Shown here piece after piece: positions 17,489-26,523 of a stretch of 64,000 nt of DNA (position 1 is the stretch's first letter; each line of letters starts with the position of its first letter). The position numbers were made by a program, and so were the translations under genes. Below the pieces are notes generated by a model. That model was not told the origin of the DNA. It did not search any database and saw nothing but the letters and a program-made list of their open reading frames with translations. The stretch comes from Micromonospora ureilytica (lineage in GTDB: Bacteria > Actinomycetota > Actinomycetes > Mycobacteriales > Micromonosporaceae): the NCBI RefSeq assembly GCF_015751765.1, contig NZ_JADOTX010000001.1:2852001-2916000 (forward strand), written 5' to 3'.

Positions 17489-20365
17489 TCAATCGGTGTC
17501 ATCGAGACGAGCGACCCAGGCGGCCAGGCCCGACCGGGAAGCGACGCCCGTCTTGCGGTAGAGGCGGGTCAGGTGCGCCTCAACCGTGCGGGGGCTGATG
17601 TTCAGCTGCCGCCCGATCAGTCGGCTGGTGGCCCCGGTCGCCGCCAGCCGCGCGATGTGCCACTCCCGGTCGGTCAGGGCGGCGACCTCGCGCGGGCCGA
17701 CCGGACGGGCCAGTCGCAGGCCGACCCGTTCCGTTCCGCACCACCCGGCCAGTTCCAGCGCCCGGCGGCGGGCCCGCGCCGCCAGGCCGGCCTGGTCGGC
17801 GGCTTCGGCTGCCCGGGCCAGGGAGGCCAGGGCAAGGCTGCGCCGTAGCACCATCCCGCCGGCGCGGAACAGGTCGGCCGCGGTCTCCAGGTGCAGCAGC
17901 GCCGCCCGGATCTCGCCGCGGGCGAGCAGCACCTCGCCGTACGCCGACTCGGCGAAGCCCCGCTGCCCGGGCAGACCGACCTGATCCGCCTCGGCCAATG
18001 CCAGCCGCGCCTGCCGCTCGGCGTCGGCCACGTCGCCCGCGGCGAGCGCGGCGGCGCAGAGCAGCTCGTACCACCTGGGCCGGAGGGACGTCTGGAGACG
18101 GCTCAGCCGGCTGTCGCCGCCGGCTGAGCGCACCAGTTCCGCACAGGTCGCCGGATCACCCGACAGCAGCGTCGCGGTCGCCAGCGCCGTCGCGGCGGTA
18201 CGACCGCACCAGGTGGCGAGGTCGGTGGCGATTCCGGCGGCGCTGTGGGCCAGCGCCACCGCCCGGTCGTCGTCCCGAGGGCCACCACGCCACGCCGTCG
18301 CCTCCGCCTCGAACGCCAGGGCGAAGCTCAGCAGGTCGCGACTGCCGATGCGCCGGGCAACGATGCCCGCCTCGGTAGCCAATCCGATGGCGGCGTTCAG
18401 CTGCCCGCCGTGGTAGGCCACTTGACTACGACCGAGCAGCAGCTGGCACAGTCCGCCGTCGCGGTGCGAGGCACGGACGAGCGTCAGCCCTCGGTCGAGG
18501 TGCCGCATCGCGTCGGCCTGCCGTTCGAGGTACAACTCGCTCAGGCCGAGTGCGGTGAAGCAGTCGGGGTGGTCCCGCACGTCCCGGTCCGGCAGCGAGT
18601 CGACGATCCGGGCGCCGGCATCGAGCAAGCCCCGGGCGTCGTGGAGTGCGCCGTCGAGGGCGGCGGCCAGACTACGCACCGCCAGCAGGCTGGCCCGGTC
18701 CGCGCCGGAGCCGCCGAGATCTCCGCTGAGCACGTCGGGCAGCCCGGTCACGGGGCGGCCGGCCAGGATGCCGGCGGCGCCGATCTCGGTGGCGAGGCGG
18801 TAGCCGTCGCCAGGTCCGGCATCGGCTGGCAGGGCGGACAACTCCCGCCGGCTGATGGCCACCGCCTCCGCGTAGTTGCCGAGCAGACGTTCCACCCGCG
18901 CCCAGAGAGCTACTGCCTGCGCCCGCCGTCCCTCCGGGTCGGCGGAGAACAGCGGCACGATCTCTTGGAGCAGGGCCCTGCTCTCGGCCAGATTCCCCGC
19001 CTCCCCGGTGATCTCGGCCAGCGCGAGCGACACGTCCTGCCGACGTTGCGTCAGGCCGGCCGTCGGCCGCAGCGCACGCAGCGCCATCCGCAGCCAGCGG
19101 ATGGCCAGGTCCGGCGTCTCGCGCCGGACCTCCTGCGCGGCCCGGCAGAGCACGTTGACGCAGCGGTCGGCCCAGCCGCCGTTCGGCAGGGCGAGCAGGC
19201 GCTCCGCGTAGCGGGCCCGATCCGCGGGTGGCGCGCCCAGATCGACCAGCGCGGTGAGCGCCCGCGCACACGCCTCCACCTGCCACTGCGTGTCGGTGTC
19301 CTGAGCGACCGCCATCCGCAGCACCGGGTGCCGGGAGGCGAACCGTCCAGTGCCGGGGACGCGGCGGATCAGGTCAAGCCGGGCCAGTCGCCAGCAGGCC
19401 TCGACCGCCAGTGACGTCGGGACCTGCGCAACCTCGGCGAGCAGGTCCGCGGTGAAGGGCGCATCGACGATCGCCCCGGCCCGCAGACAGGCCAGCTCGA
19501 CGGGGGGTAGGTCCGTCCACTCGCGGCGCAGCACGGCCACCGCCGCGTCGGACAGTCGGCCACCCTGTGCTTCACGGATCGGGTCAGCGCTGTTCGAGGT
19601 GGGGCTGCTCGGCAGCACCGCCAGGTAACCGGGGTTGCCGCCGGTCAGGTCGTACCGGGCGCGCAGCTCCACCTGGTCGATGTGGGGGTGCAGGAGCGCG
19701 ACCTCGGCGAGGCTGAGAGGGCGAAGTTCGATCCGGTCGTGTGACGTCGGTTCCGCATCGGCGTGCTTGTCGGGATCTGGTAGCCCGAACGGCATCGGGG
19801 TCGCCATCTGCCGCGGGCGGTAGACGAGCACGAGCAGCAGCGGGGCGGGCACCGGATACCGCAGTAGGTGGGCGATCAGACCGGTGGAGGAGGGATCCGC
19901 CCAGTGCAGGTCGTCGAGGACCAGCACCAGACCGTCCCGTGCCGCCAGGCCGATCAGCCGGCGGGCCAGCTGGTAGGTCCGGAACCGCCGGGCGTCCGAC
20001 GCCCGCGCCGGCGCCGCTGGCACCGCGGCGACGGACTCCGCCCAGCTCTCCCCAGTGGGCCGTCCAGCACGCACCCCGCGTCGGAGTGACTGCCCCTCCG
20101 TGAAGGCATGTCGAAACACGTGGAAGGGGACTCCTCGCTCATCCGGCGAACAGGTCCCGACGGCCCAGGGGACGGTGGAGTCGCAGCGCTCCAGGGCCTC
20201 GCGGACGAACCGGGTCTTGCCGATTCCCGGCTCGCCGACCACCTCGCACACCATTTGCCAGCCACGGCTCAGCACGGCTGCCCGGGCTCTCCCGATACGT
20301 GCCAACTGTGGTCGTCGCCCGACGAAGCGCGGGCTCGATGATGCGCTTTCCAGCCCAGGTGTCAT
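17489..20365 (-). CDS. LuxR-family ATPase regulator (LAL type)
   Basis: About 958 residues from ATG 20365; the frame runs open to 20458. Domain order: an AAA/STAND ATPase with Walker A GEPGIGKT at residues 44-51 and Walker B VLVLDDLHWADP near 145, a long TPR-like helical middle, and a C-terminal LuxR helix-turn-helix (LTDREWHIARLAATGATSRL, then ISPRTVEAHLTRLYRKTGV). Known: large ATP-binding LuxR regulators commonly switch on specialised-metabolite clusters. It heads the minus-strand run that includes the lipoprotein and the cyclodehydratase-exporter genes, so it is a likely pathway activator. The exact start is uncertain because the nearest ribosome site (GGAAGG) is 15 bases from ATG. Confidence 0.9.
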   Translation of the reverse strand: MTPGLESASSSPRFVGRRPQLARIGRARAAVLSRGWQMVCEVVGEPGIGKTRFVREALERCDSTVPWAVGTCSPDERGVPFHVFRHAFTEGQSLRRGVRAGRPTGESWAESVAAVPAAPARASDARRFRTYQLARRLIGLAARDGLVLVLDDLHWADPSSTGLIAHLLRYPVPAPLLLVLVYRPRQMATPMPFGLPDPDKHADAEPTSHDRIELRPLSLAEVALLHPHIDQVELRARYDLTGGNPGYLAVLPSSPTSNSADPIREAQGGRLSDAAVAVLRREWTDLPPVELACLRAGAIVDAPFTADLLAEVAQVPTSLAVEACWRLARLDLIRRVPGTGRFASRHPVLRMAVAQDTDTQWQVEACARALTALVDLGAPPADRARYAERLLALPNGGWADRCVNVLCRAAQEVRRETPDLAIRWLRMALRALRPTAGLTQRRQDVSLALAEITGEAGNLAESRALLQEIVPLFSADPEGRRAQAVALWARVERLLGNYAEAVAISRRELSALPADAGPGDGYRLATEIGAAGILAGRPVTGLPDVLSGDLGGSGADRASLLAVRSLAAALDGALHDARGLLDAGARIVDSLPDRDVRDHPDCFTALGLSELYLERQADAMRHLDRGLTLVRASHRDGGLCQLLLGRSQVAYHGGQLNAAIGLATEAGIVARRIGSRDLLSFALAFEAEATAWRGGPRDDDRAVALAHSAAGIATDLATWCGRTAATALATATLLSGDPATCAELVRSAGGDSRLSRLQTSLRPRWYELLCAAALAAGDVADAERQARLALAEADQVGLPGQRGFAESAYGEVLLARGEIRAALLHLETAADLFRAGGMVLRRSLALASLARAAEAADQAGLAARARRRALELAGWCGTERVGLRLARPVGPREVAALTDREWHIARLAATGATSRLIGRQLNISPRTVEAHLTRLYRKTGVASRSGLAAWVARLDDTD

Positions 20366-21503
20366 CACGCAGACCAGACGCCTTCCGGCACACTCAATGG
20401 GAATTGGTCGCACTATACCGGAGCACCGCCAAATGTCGAAACAAACCGGCGCGGCCACCTCCTATTTGACAGGTGGCGTCGAGATGCAGTTCTTTCCGAC
20501 ATCGCACCACAACCCGCAGAAAAGGACCGGTAGCCAGAAGCGCGGAATGATGTCCATGAAACCCAATAAATCACCTGTCATCTACTGCGTCCGGGCTATC
20601 GCCAACGAGCCCCAGGCGCTGCCGGGCTCCGGGGGTACGCCCAGCCCGTCTGGACAATCATGGGAGGGCCGCGCCTAATCTGATATCACCACGATCATGG
20701 CCGTCCATATTGAATCGCCCGAAGCGGTCATATTCCTACCTTGGCCCCTCAACCGTGACGCTCACCCCACACGATGAGCCGACGGCAAAGGATTCCCACA
20801 GCGCAAATGACTGGAATCCCACCGCCAGAACTGGCCACCTGCCGCCAATTTTCAACATGCGAACAGCAACATGCAGACGCAACAAGCATATAAGAGACGA
20901 GCACAGAAAGCCGCAGGCAGCCAGCCGACGGAACCGGGCCGAGCGCCTGTCCCCTGCGCTATCCGGCGCTGGGTTCCCATGACGAACCAGACCCTGGACA
21001 ACGCCCCTCCTGCGTTGTCGCCACCCTGTATCTGCGCCCCGCCGGCTTCCAGCCGGCGAGCCGGCGCGGTGGCCAACCGCCCAACAGCTTGAGCCGCTGC
21101 TTGCTGTCAGGGTGATCCGGAGCTGCACAGGCACGATCAAGCGTTGATCGCTTCATGTCACTGGCCGCCAACCACGGACGGGATTTTCGGGGGGGTCCAA
21201 CTTTGCCAGGGTCCCACCGCACCGCTTCCCCGCCAGCAGAACCTCCTGCCACCAAGAGAATGAGTTGTCCCTACCCCATGGCGGCACACCTACGCAGGCA
21301 TGTGGGTTCCTGTCGGTGGGGCGACACGCCCTATTGCCCCACCGCTGGCGATGCACTTCCCAACGTCGGCAAGAGCCGGAACAGCGTATGGTCGGCGTGC
21401 AGTGAAGGACTTCGCGTCCGCCGCGGGTCTTCCGTCACCTGCACGCCGTGTTCAGGCGAGTACCACGCTGCACGTTCACCGACCTGCTCCAGGAGGTTCG
21501 ATC
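20366..21503 (+). other. Long gene-free stretch at the edge of the RiPP cluster
   Basis: About 1.1 kb with no frame that looks like a protein on either strand. The first 350 bases (20400-20760) are noticeably A/T-richer than the surroundings and probably include the promoter of the LuxR-type gene, though I cannot pick a clear -35/-10 pair. A GC-rich inverted repeat (GCCGGC...GCCGGC) sits near 21040-21066. The stretch marks the boundary between the RiPP cluster and unrelated genes. Confidence 0.5.
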
Positions 21504-21638
21504 ATGTCCAAGGACTCGACGAGCAAGGCGAACGTCAAGAAGAAGGGCAAGACGATCAAGGAGAAGCAGACTGCGAAGCGCCTGAAGCGCGACGAGCAGA
21601 ACGGGCACTCCTCAAACGTCGTACCCACCGGGCGCTGA
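21504..21638 (+). CDS. Tiny lysine-rich protein of unknown function
   Basis: 44 residues, beginning MSKDSTSKANVKKKGKTIKE, with about 11 Lys and 3 Arg. The start is well supported: AGGAGG at 21491-21496 with 7 bases to ATG. The central part would form a highly charged helix; there is no membrane segment and no Cys. Its composition suggests binding to nucleic acid or ribosomes, but I do not recognise a named family. It stands alone and is followed 35 bases later by a strong hairpin that probably ends transcription. The perfect ribosome site, base composition and terminator make it likely to be a real gene. Confidence 0.7.
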   Translation: MSKDSTSKANVKKKGKTIKEKQTAKRLKRDEQNGHSSNVVPTGR

Positions 21639-21673
21639 CGCCGGCAGCATCGCTGAACTGTCCGAATGCGGCG

Positions 21674-21705
21674 GGTGGGGATCCGACGATCGTCGGGTCC
21701 CCACC
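21674..21705. terminator. Bidirectional hairpin between convergent genes
   Basis: GGTGGGGA (21674-21681) pairs perfectly with TCCCCACC (21698-21705). The bases between them include the palindrome CCGACGATCGTCGG, so nearly the whole element folds into one stem. It lies between the small lysine-rich gene and the stop of the convergent methyltransferase gene. There is no T-run, as is common for actinobacterial terminators. Confidence 0.65.
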
Positions 21706-21719
21706 TGCCGCTGCGGTGT

Positions 21720-22502
21720 TCAGTGACGGCGGTGAGCCGTGACGATCCAGGCACGTGAGTCGAAGTACACGCCGCCGCCGCCGGCGTGGTGGGCGTCGAG
21801 GGTGGCGCGTAGCCGCGTGCGTGCCTGCTCGGCGGCCGCCGCGTCGAGATTGGCGAGCAGGTTCTTGGACTCCCACAGGCCGAGCACGGCGTCGAAGGCG
21901 GTGGCGCTGTCCGGGCCGTAGTAGACGGGCTTGTTCACGTCCGTGAAGCTGACTTCCGCGAAGCCGGCCGCCGTCAGGACGCCTTCCGTGACGGTCGGGT
22001 CAGCGAGTGAGAACGGGTCCGGGCCACGCGGTGTGGCTGATGCGGGGCCGAGGGCCTGGCGGATCGAGTTGGCCCACTCATTGCGGTCGCGTTCTTGCCA
22101 GACCAGCAGAACCAGGCGTGCCGCGGGGCGCAGGGCCCTCCCGATATTGGTGAACGCGGCGACCGGGTCGGCGAAGAACATCGTCCCGAATCTGCTGATG
22201 CAGACGTCATAGTACGTCGGTGGAAAGCGGTGGACCTGGGCGTCCGCCTGTTGATAGGTGATGTTGGTCAGTCCCTCGTCGTCGCTGAGCTGACGAGCCC
22301 GTTCGAGCATTGGCGCGGCGAGATCGACGCCTACCGCGCTTCCGGCCGTGGCGGCGCGGGCGGCCTCGCGCGTGGACTGGCCTGTGCCACAGCCGATGTC
22401 GAGCACACGGTCGCGAGGGCCGACGTGGGCAGCGGCGCGGAAGAGTTCGTTGTGCAAGCGCAATTCTGCGTCGTAATCGAACAGGTCGGACATCCCTGTC
22501 AC
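21720..22502 (-). CDS. Class I SAM-dependent methyltransferase
   Basis: 260 residues from GTG 22502, or 257 from ATG 22493. It shows the Rossmann-type motif I VLDIGCGTGQST at residues 33-44, an acidic end of strand 2 (VGVDLAAPML), a DAQ motif after strand 3 and a later LVLLVWQ strand, the usual class I order. The substrate cannot be inferred; the sequence falls in the broad UbiE/Methyltransf_25-type group. The start overlaps the stop of the F420-type oxidoreductase gene (GTGA), so the two are co-translated. Both are divergent from the LysR-type gene, which probably regulates them. Confidence 0.87.
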   Translation of the reverse strand: MTGMSDLFDYDAELRLHNELFRAAAHVGPRDRVLDIGCGTGQSTREAARAATAGSAVGVDLAAPMLERARQLSDDEGLTNITYQQADAQVHRFPPTYYDVCISRFGTMFFADPVAAFTNIGRALRPAARLVLLVWQERDRNEWANSIRQALGPASATPRGPDPFSLADPTVTEGVLTAAGFAEVSFTDVNKPVYYGPDSATAFDAVLGLWESKNLLANLDAAAAEQARTRLRATLDAHHAGGGGVYFDSRAWIVTAHRRH

Positions 22503-23335
22503 CGGTCCCTTTCGATATCTGTTTGGACGGGGCCATCGCGGAGTACGCCGCGCACCTGGTCCAGTGACACTGTTTCAGGCGAGAACTCCGCCAGCCACCA
22601 GGTGGCGCCCGCCTCGGCGTAGGGCGTCGGATCGGCGCCGGGCGGGAGGGCGATGGCGATGTCGTACGGGGTCGTCTTCGGCCGGCGGAGACCAGTGATA
22701 GTGGTGGCGATCTCGGCGAGCTGGTCCGGGTGTTCGAGATTGATTGGGAAGAAGCCGTCGTGCCGGGCGGCGCGGCGCAGCGGTCTGACGTTACCGGGAT
22801 AACCCGCGGCCCAAACCGGGACGCCCGGGCGCTGAACTGGTCTGGGGAGGAAGGAAATACCGTCGACGGTGTAGTGCGGGCTGTGATGGTGCACGGGGCT
22901 GCCGGACCACGCGGCGGCGAGGATTTCCAGTGAGTCGTCGAGCATCTGACCCCGCCGCCGATCATCGAGTTCCTCGCCGGTCGCAGACAGCTCTTCGGCG
23001 AAGCGATCGCTGCCGAGACCGACACCGAGCGTGAGGCGGCCGCCGCTGAGCTGGTCCAGCGTCGCGGTTTCCCTGGCGACCTTGGTCGGTCGGCGGCGGG
23101 CAAGGGACGTGACCATTGGACCGAATCGGAGACGTTCGGTGGCGGTGGCGATCGCGGCCAGCGTGATCCACGGGTCGGCGACCTGTCGGACCGGCGCCCG
23201 CCAGCGCAGGTTGTCCCACACGAACACGCCATGCCAGCCGGCCTCCTCCGCCTCCGCGGCCAGTCGTGCCACCGCCATTGGATCGGCGAGATCGTCGAAG
23301 ACCGGCAGCCAGAGCGCGGACCGCAACCGGGTCAT
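22499..23335 (-). CDS. LLM-class F420-dependent oxidoreductase
   Basis: 278 residues with the luciferase-like TIM-barrel pattern: WHGVFVWDN near residue 34, LRFGPMVTSLARRRP near 69, the SGGRLTLGVGLGSD block near 97, and VPVWAAGYPGN near 172. Known: this family uses coenzyme F420 or FMN for hydride transfer, and the actinobacterial members are mostly F420-dependent. The substrate is unknown. It forms a coupled pair with the methyltransferase gene. The ~350 bases upstream hold no convincing gene, only the divergent control region for the LysR-type gene. Confidence 0.87.
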   Translation of the reverse strand: MTRLRSALWLPVFDDLADPMAVARLAAEAEEAGWHGVFVWDNLRWRAPVRQVADPWITLAAIATATERLRFGPMVTSLARRRPTKVARETATLDQLSGGRLTLGVGLGSDRFAEELSATGEELDDRRRGQMLDDSLEILAAAWSGSPVHHHSPHYTVDGISFLPRPVQRPGVPVWAAGYPGNVRPLRRAARHDGFFPINLEHPDQLAEIATTITGLRRPKTTPYDIAIALPPGADPTPYAEAGATWWLAEFSPETVSLDQVRGVLRDGPVQTDIERDR

Positions 23336-23618
23336 CGTGGGCCACCTGCGACGCGGACAGATTGGTGAACGTGTAGCCCGGCCGCACCGGCGGGTCGCTG
23401 GTGGATCTGCCGACGTCCTGGTCGTCGTAGTGATTCACGAACCCGTCGCCGCGCGATCTGATCGCACAGCTGGATCCCAGGCCGCACCGTCGATGAGCGG
23501 GATCGCAGCGCTCGCGCGGTTTCCAAAGGTCTGTAGGCACACCTCGACACCGTTGATCGACGAGTCTCGCCGCGCGAAAGAGGATCGGTCATGAGCGCCA
23601 CGCTAGAGCAAGCAGTGC

Positions 23619-23633
23619 ATCGCAAAAAGCGAT
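23619..23633. promoter_or_regulatory. Candidate LysR-type box
   Basis: ATCGC-AAAAA-GCGAT is a perfect inverted repeat that fits the LysR T-N11-A rule. It lies 55 bases before the LysR-type start and on the shared upstream side of the divergent oxidoreductase/methyltransferase pair. Two copies of TTGCCGAT follow, around 23636 and 23658. Confidence 0.5.
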
Positions 23634-23687
23634 AGTTGCCGATCAAGTCAATCGTGATTGCCGATGTATCGGGCTATGGTTGGGCTC

Positions 23688-24584
23688 ATGTCTGACGTCG
23701 AACTGCGGCATCTCACCACGATGGCCGCCGTGGCCGACGAGGGCACGTTCGGGCGAGCGGCCGCGCGGCTCGGGTACACCCAGTCGACGGTGAGCCAGCA
23801 GGTCGCGGCTTTGGAGAAAGCCGTCGGCGGCGCCGTGTTCGACCGACCGGGCGGGCCGAAACCGGTGCGGATCACCCCACTCGGCAGGGTGGTGCTGGCA
23901 CACGGACGCGATCTGCTGGCGAAGGCCCAGGCGATGGCAGCAGCCGTCGACCGGTTCAAGGCCGGCGACGGCCGGGTCGACATTGGCACCTTCCAGAGCG
24001 TGTCCAACGTGATCCTGCCGCTGGTCATACGCCGGCTTCGGGACGAGCACCCCGGCTGCGACATCAGGCTGTTCGAGGAGGAGACCGATCAGCCACAAGT
24101 CCATGAGCTCGACCTGATGTTCTTCGACGGCCGCGTCGAGGGCGAGGTCGAACTCCTCAAGTTGCTCGACGATCCCTACCTGTTGGTGGCCCGCCGCGGC
24201 ACCTTCCCCGACGGTCCGGTGCGGCTGGCCCAACTCGACGGCGCACCGATGGTGGCGCACCCGCCGATCTGCGACCAGGCCCGGATGGAGCAGGCGCTCG
24301 CGCGACGCGGCGCCCGGCCGCACATCGTGTGCCGCACCGCGGGCAACGAAACCGTGCTGTCGATGGTGCGCGCCGGCATGGGTTCGGCGGTCCTGCCACA
24401 ACTCGCGTTACACGGTGGCGATGTCGACTCCGACGAATCGTTGTGCGTGCACGAGCTCAAGCCAGCGCTCCCCCCACGCGAGATCTTCCTGCTGTGGCAG
24501 GCAAATCGCACCCACTCTCCACTCGTGGCGCGGACGATCGAGATCGCCGTGGACGTCGTGGGCAAGATCGCCAAGCGCACTTGA
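23688..24584 (+). CDS. LysR-family transcriptional regulator
   Basis: 298 residues from ATG 23688, the codon that opens the family's usual N-terminus (MSDVELRHLTTMAAVADEGT). The winged helix-turn-helix is clear (FGRAAARLGYTQSTVSQQVAALEKAVG), and a periplasmic-binding-protein-like effector domain follows (VDIGTFQSVSNVILP onward). Known: such regulators usually bind a small inducer and control a divergent operon, here the oxidoreductase/methyltransferase pair. The effector is unknown. The candidate box at 23619-23633 supports autoregulation. Confidence 0.92.
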   Translation: MSDVELRHLTTMAAVADEGTFGRAAARLGYTQSTVSQQVAALEKAVGGAVFDRPGGPKPVRITPLGRVVLAHGRDLLAKAQAMAAAVDRFKAGDGRVDIGTFQSVSNVILPLVIRRLRDEHPGCDIRLFEEETDQPQVHELDLMFFDGRVEGEVELLKLLDDPYLLVARRGTFPDGPVRLAQLDGAPMVAHPPICDQARMEQALARRGARPHIVCRTAGNETVLSMVRAGMGSAVLPQLALHGGDVDSDESLCVHELKPALPPREIFLLWQANRTHSPLVARTIEIAVDVVGKIAKRT

Positions 24585-24901
24585 CCCGATCACGTGCGCT
24601 CGCACTCCTCGTTCGGCGCAGAACTGGCGTACCAGGGCCTGTGTCGAAGTCGGCCACAGCGGACAGTGCCGATGCACCGGGTCACTCTCGGATCGGACGA
24701 GCACTCCCGCGCCTGGCACGACCCGACGGTTCCCCGAGCCGCCACGTAGTGCCGGGCCGGTGGCCTCGCGCCAGTGCGCTGCAAGGAAGGCCGTGCCCCC
24801 ACACAGCCGCGTCCAGAGGGAGCGATCTTGCTGGTATTCACCGACGAAGGATCATGTGCTACGGTAGCCCAGTTGCAGTTTTGATTTCCGTAGACGTTTT
24901 T

Positions 24902-24949
24902 GAGCGCCTGATGGGGCATCTGAAACCCCGCCAGGCGCTTTTCGTTTTC
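24902..24949 (+). promoter_or_regulatory. Hairpin with T-run in the cold-shock gene leader
   Basis: GCGCCTG (24904-24910) pairs with CAGGCGC (24932-24938), with an inner GGGG/CCCC pair (24913-24916 with 24926-24929), followed at once by TTTTCGTTTT. This is a textbook intrinsic terminator shape, about 80 bases before the cold-shock start codon. It is either the terminator of an unseen upstream transcript or, more interestingly, an attenuator in a long 5' leader, as cold-shock messages often have. The rest of 24585-24901 holds no gene. Confidence 0.55.
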
Positions 24950-25030
24950 GTGTCGTTTCGACGCGGGTGATCAACGCGGCGGCGTAAGGGTCCGCACAGT
25001 GCGGTCTCTAACAGCCTGCGAGGAGCAGAC

Positions 25031-25234
25031 ATGACTACAGGTACCGTGAAGTGGTTCAACGCCGACAAGGGCTTCGGCTTCATCAGCCCGGACGACGGCG
25101 GCGCCGACGTCTTCGCCCACTTCTCCGCGATCTCGGCGAGCGGCTTCCGTAGCCTCGACGAGAACCAGAAGGTGGAGTTCGACGTCACCCAGGGCCAGAA
25201 GGGCCCGCAGGCGGAGAACATTCGCCCGCTCTGA
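25031..25234 (+). CDS. cspA: Cold-shock protein
   Basis: 67 residues, the standard length for a single cold-shock domain. Both RNA-binding motifs are intact: RNP1 as KGFGFI (residues 13-18) and RNP2 as VFAHF (28-32). It acts as a cytoplasmic single-strand nucleic-acid chaperone. The start is supported by GAGGAG 6 bases upstream. It is a single-gene unit with a structured leader (24902-24949) and a perfect 13-bp terminator hairpin 12 bases after the stop. Confidence 0.97.
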   Translation: MTTGTVKWFNADKGFGFISPDDGGADVFAHFSAISASGFRSLDENQKVEFDVTQGQKGPQAENIRPL

Positions 25235-25246
25235 TCCACACTTTGC

Positions 25247-25282
25247 GAACGGCGGCCCGGCTGACTCAGCGGGCCGCCGTTC
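25247..25282 (+). terminator. Terminator of the cold-shock gene
   Basis: GAACGGCGGCCCG (25247-25259) and CGGGCCGCCGTTC (25270-25282) form a perfect 13-bp stem with a 10-base loop, 12 bases after the stop codon. It is followed by GGCGTTT, a weak T-run. Confidence 0.85.
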
Positions 25283-25350
25283 GGCGTTTCATGCGCTCAC
25301 CACGGCATCTCCAGAGCATCTGATCGGCGGAAGTCCGGCCATCTCGGTGT

Positions 25351-25428
25351 AGCGAGCGGGTGGCGCAAACGAGCACCGCAGCACCGACGCTGCCTGTGGC
25401 CGAAATGGATCGACTCCTCACCTCGCAG
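25351..25428 (+). pseudogene. Relic of the 3' end of a leucine-rich-variant repeat gene
   Basis: The plus-strand frame reads ERVAQTSTAAPTLPVAEMDR followed by LLTS. The intact repeat gene at 45327-46859 ends with EWVARATATAPTLPLSEMDR then LLT. About 17 of 24 residues agree, and the DNA is also alike (GAAATGGATCG in both). No start, no upstream repeats and no nearby stop belonging to a gene are seen, so this is a small leftover of a deleted paralogue. The rest of 25283-25717 holds no gene. Confidence 0.65.
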
Positions 25429-25717
25429 CCGTCCAACAAGACAGCTCGACGGACTGAGGCGAACCTGGCGCGTGCCGGTCCAGCCGCAGGGAGCGGACGA
25501 CGCGGCCGGAGGCCATGTCGGGGTACGGCTTGGAGTGCAGAGCCAGGTACACGATGAGCTACAAAGATCCACAAGCAACCGCATCGACGTCGGGCGCATC
25601 GAGGACTGCCGTCGGCCACCAGGACGGCTGCCTGATCTAACTACGTTGGGTCACAGGAGGACGGAAGGATGAGCGTGGATCGCGGCTAGATGCGGACCCG
25701 TCCGCTGCGCGAGCGGG

Positions 25718-25972
25718 TTATCCCTCGGCAGCGGGTCGGCTCCGCACCACCAGCTCGTCGATCTCCAAACGGCCGACGCGCAGCTCCCGCACCACCGCCC
25801 GGCGGATAGCTAACCGCCCAACGGCCGCGGCCCCAACGGCCACGGCCCCAACGGCCAGGGCGCCGAGCGACGCCGCCCCCGCAGCCCGCGCGCCTGTAGC
25901 CGCCGCGCCCGTCGCCACCGCACCGTCGGCGCGCGTCCCGGCCAACCGCATCAGGCGAACCTCTCGCTTCAT
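25718..25972 (-). CDS. Small Ala/Gly/Val repeat protein, function unknown
   Basis: 84 residues. A basic start (MKREVRLMRLAG) is followed by about nine imperfect five- or six-residue units of the kind ATGA-AATGA-RAAGA-ASLGA-LAVGA-VAVGA, then a charged tail (RELRVGRLEIDELVVR). The period suggests a short beta-solenoid-like or glycine-zipper helix structure. Small proteins ending in 'RLEIDELVVRR' are widespread hypothetical proteins in bacteria; no function is known to me. It stands alone on the minus strand. Confidence 0.6.
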   Translation of the reverse strand: MKREVRLMRLAGTRADGAVATGAAATGARAAGAASLGALAVGAVAVGAAAVGRLAIRRAVVRELRVGRLEIDELVVRSRPAAEG

Positions 25973-26523
25973 CCCCCCATTATCCGCGCACCGCCGGCCG
26001 CCCGATCCCCACAGATCCCGGATGTCACCCCACCGCCCCTATCTTCGTCCGTACCGCCAGCCGCCAATCGCTGCATCCGGCGCCGAAGGGCGGAGGTGAA
26101 CGGGCGGGCCGAGTCGCGGCTTCACAGGCCAATCCGGCAGGCCGCGGCCAAGACAGTGTCCCGGCACTGCTGCGCCGCATCGCAGACAGCATCGAACAAC
26201 GGCCCGGCATCGCAGTCCAGGACGTCACCCTGCACAGCGAGGTCACCGCCGACGGAGCCGACGGGCCGCGCGCTATCTGCGGCATGTGCGTGCACCGGAT
26301 CTCGGTGGTGGCCGCCTGGGTGATCGTGGCAACATCGCCGTGTGCCGGCCGCCGAGCAGAGTGTCCCGTTCGGTAGGACCTCGTGACTCCCTCGTTCTGG
26401 ATAACCGGTCAGGCCGCAGCTACCGTTGAAGCGAATGACCGCTCTTTGAAGGAGTTGGCGTGGCCGCCCTAGCCCCCCAACGCCGTCGACACATGCTCGG
26501 GCGCCGCATGAAGGCGACCGAAA
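25973..26523. other. Gene-poor stretch with a possible broken small gene
   Basis: About 550 bases with no convincing intact gene. On the plus strand near 26150-26250 one frame reads VPALLRRIADSIEQRPGIAV followed by QDVTLHSEVTADG. This is protein-like and resembles the start of small (about 70-residue) actinobacterial proteins, but it has no start codon in frame and loses the pattern after ADG. It is probably a decayed fragment. Confidence 0.35.

Noticed and set aside
20710..21140. Open frames of 90 and 134 codons in the gap after the LuxR-type gene
   Set aside because: No ribosome sites, unlike codon use, and no protein-like pattern.
23336..23540. A protein-like minus-strand stretch (GDGFVNHYDDQDVGRSTSDP) upstream of the F420-type gene
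   Set aside because: No start, no family recognised, and the frame merges into a shadow of the next gene.
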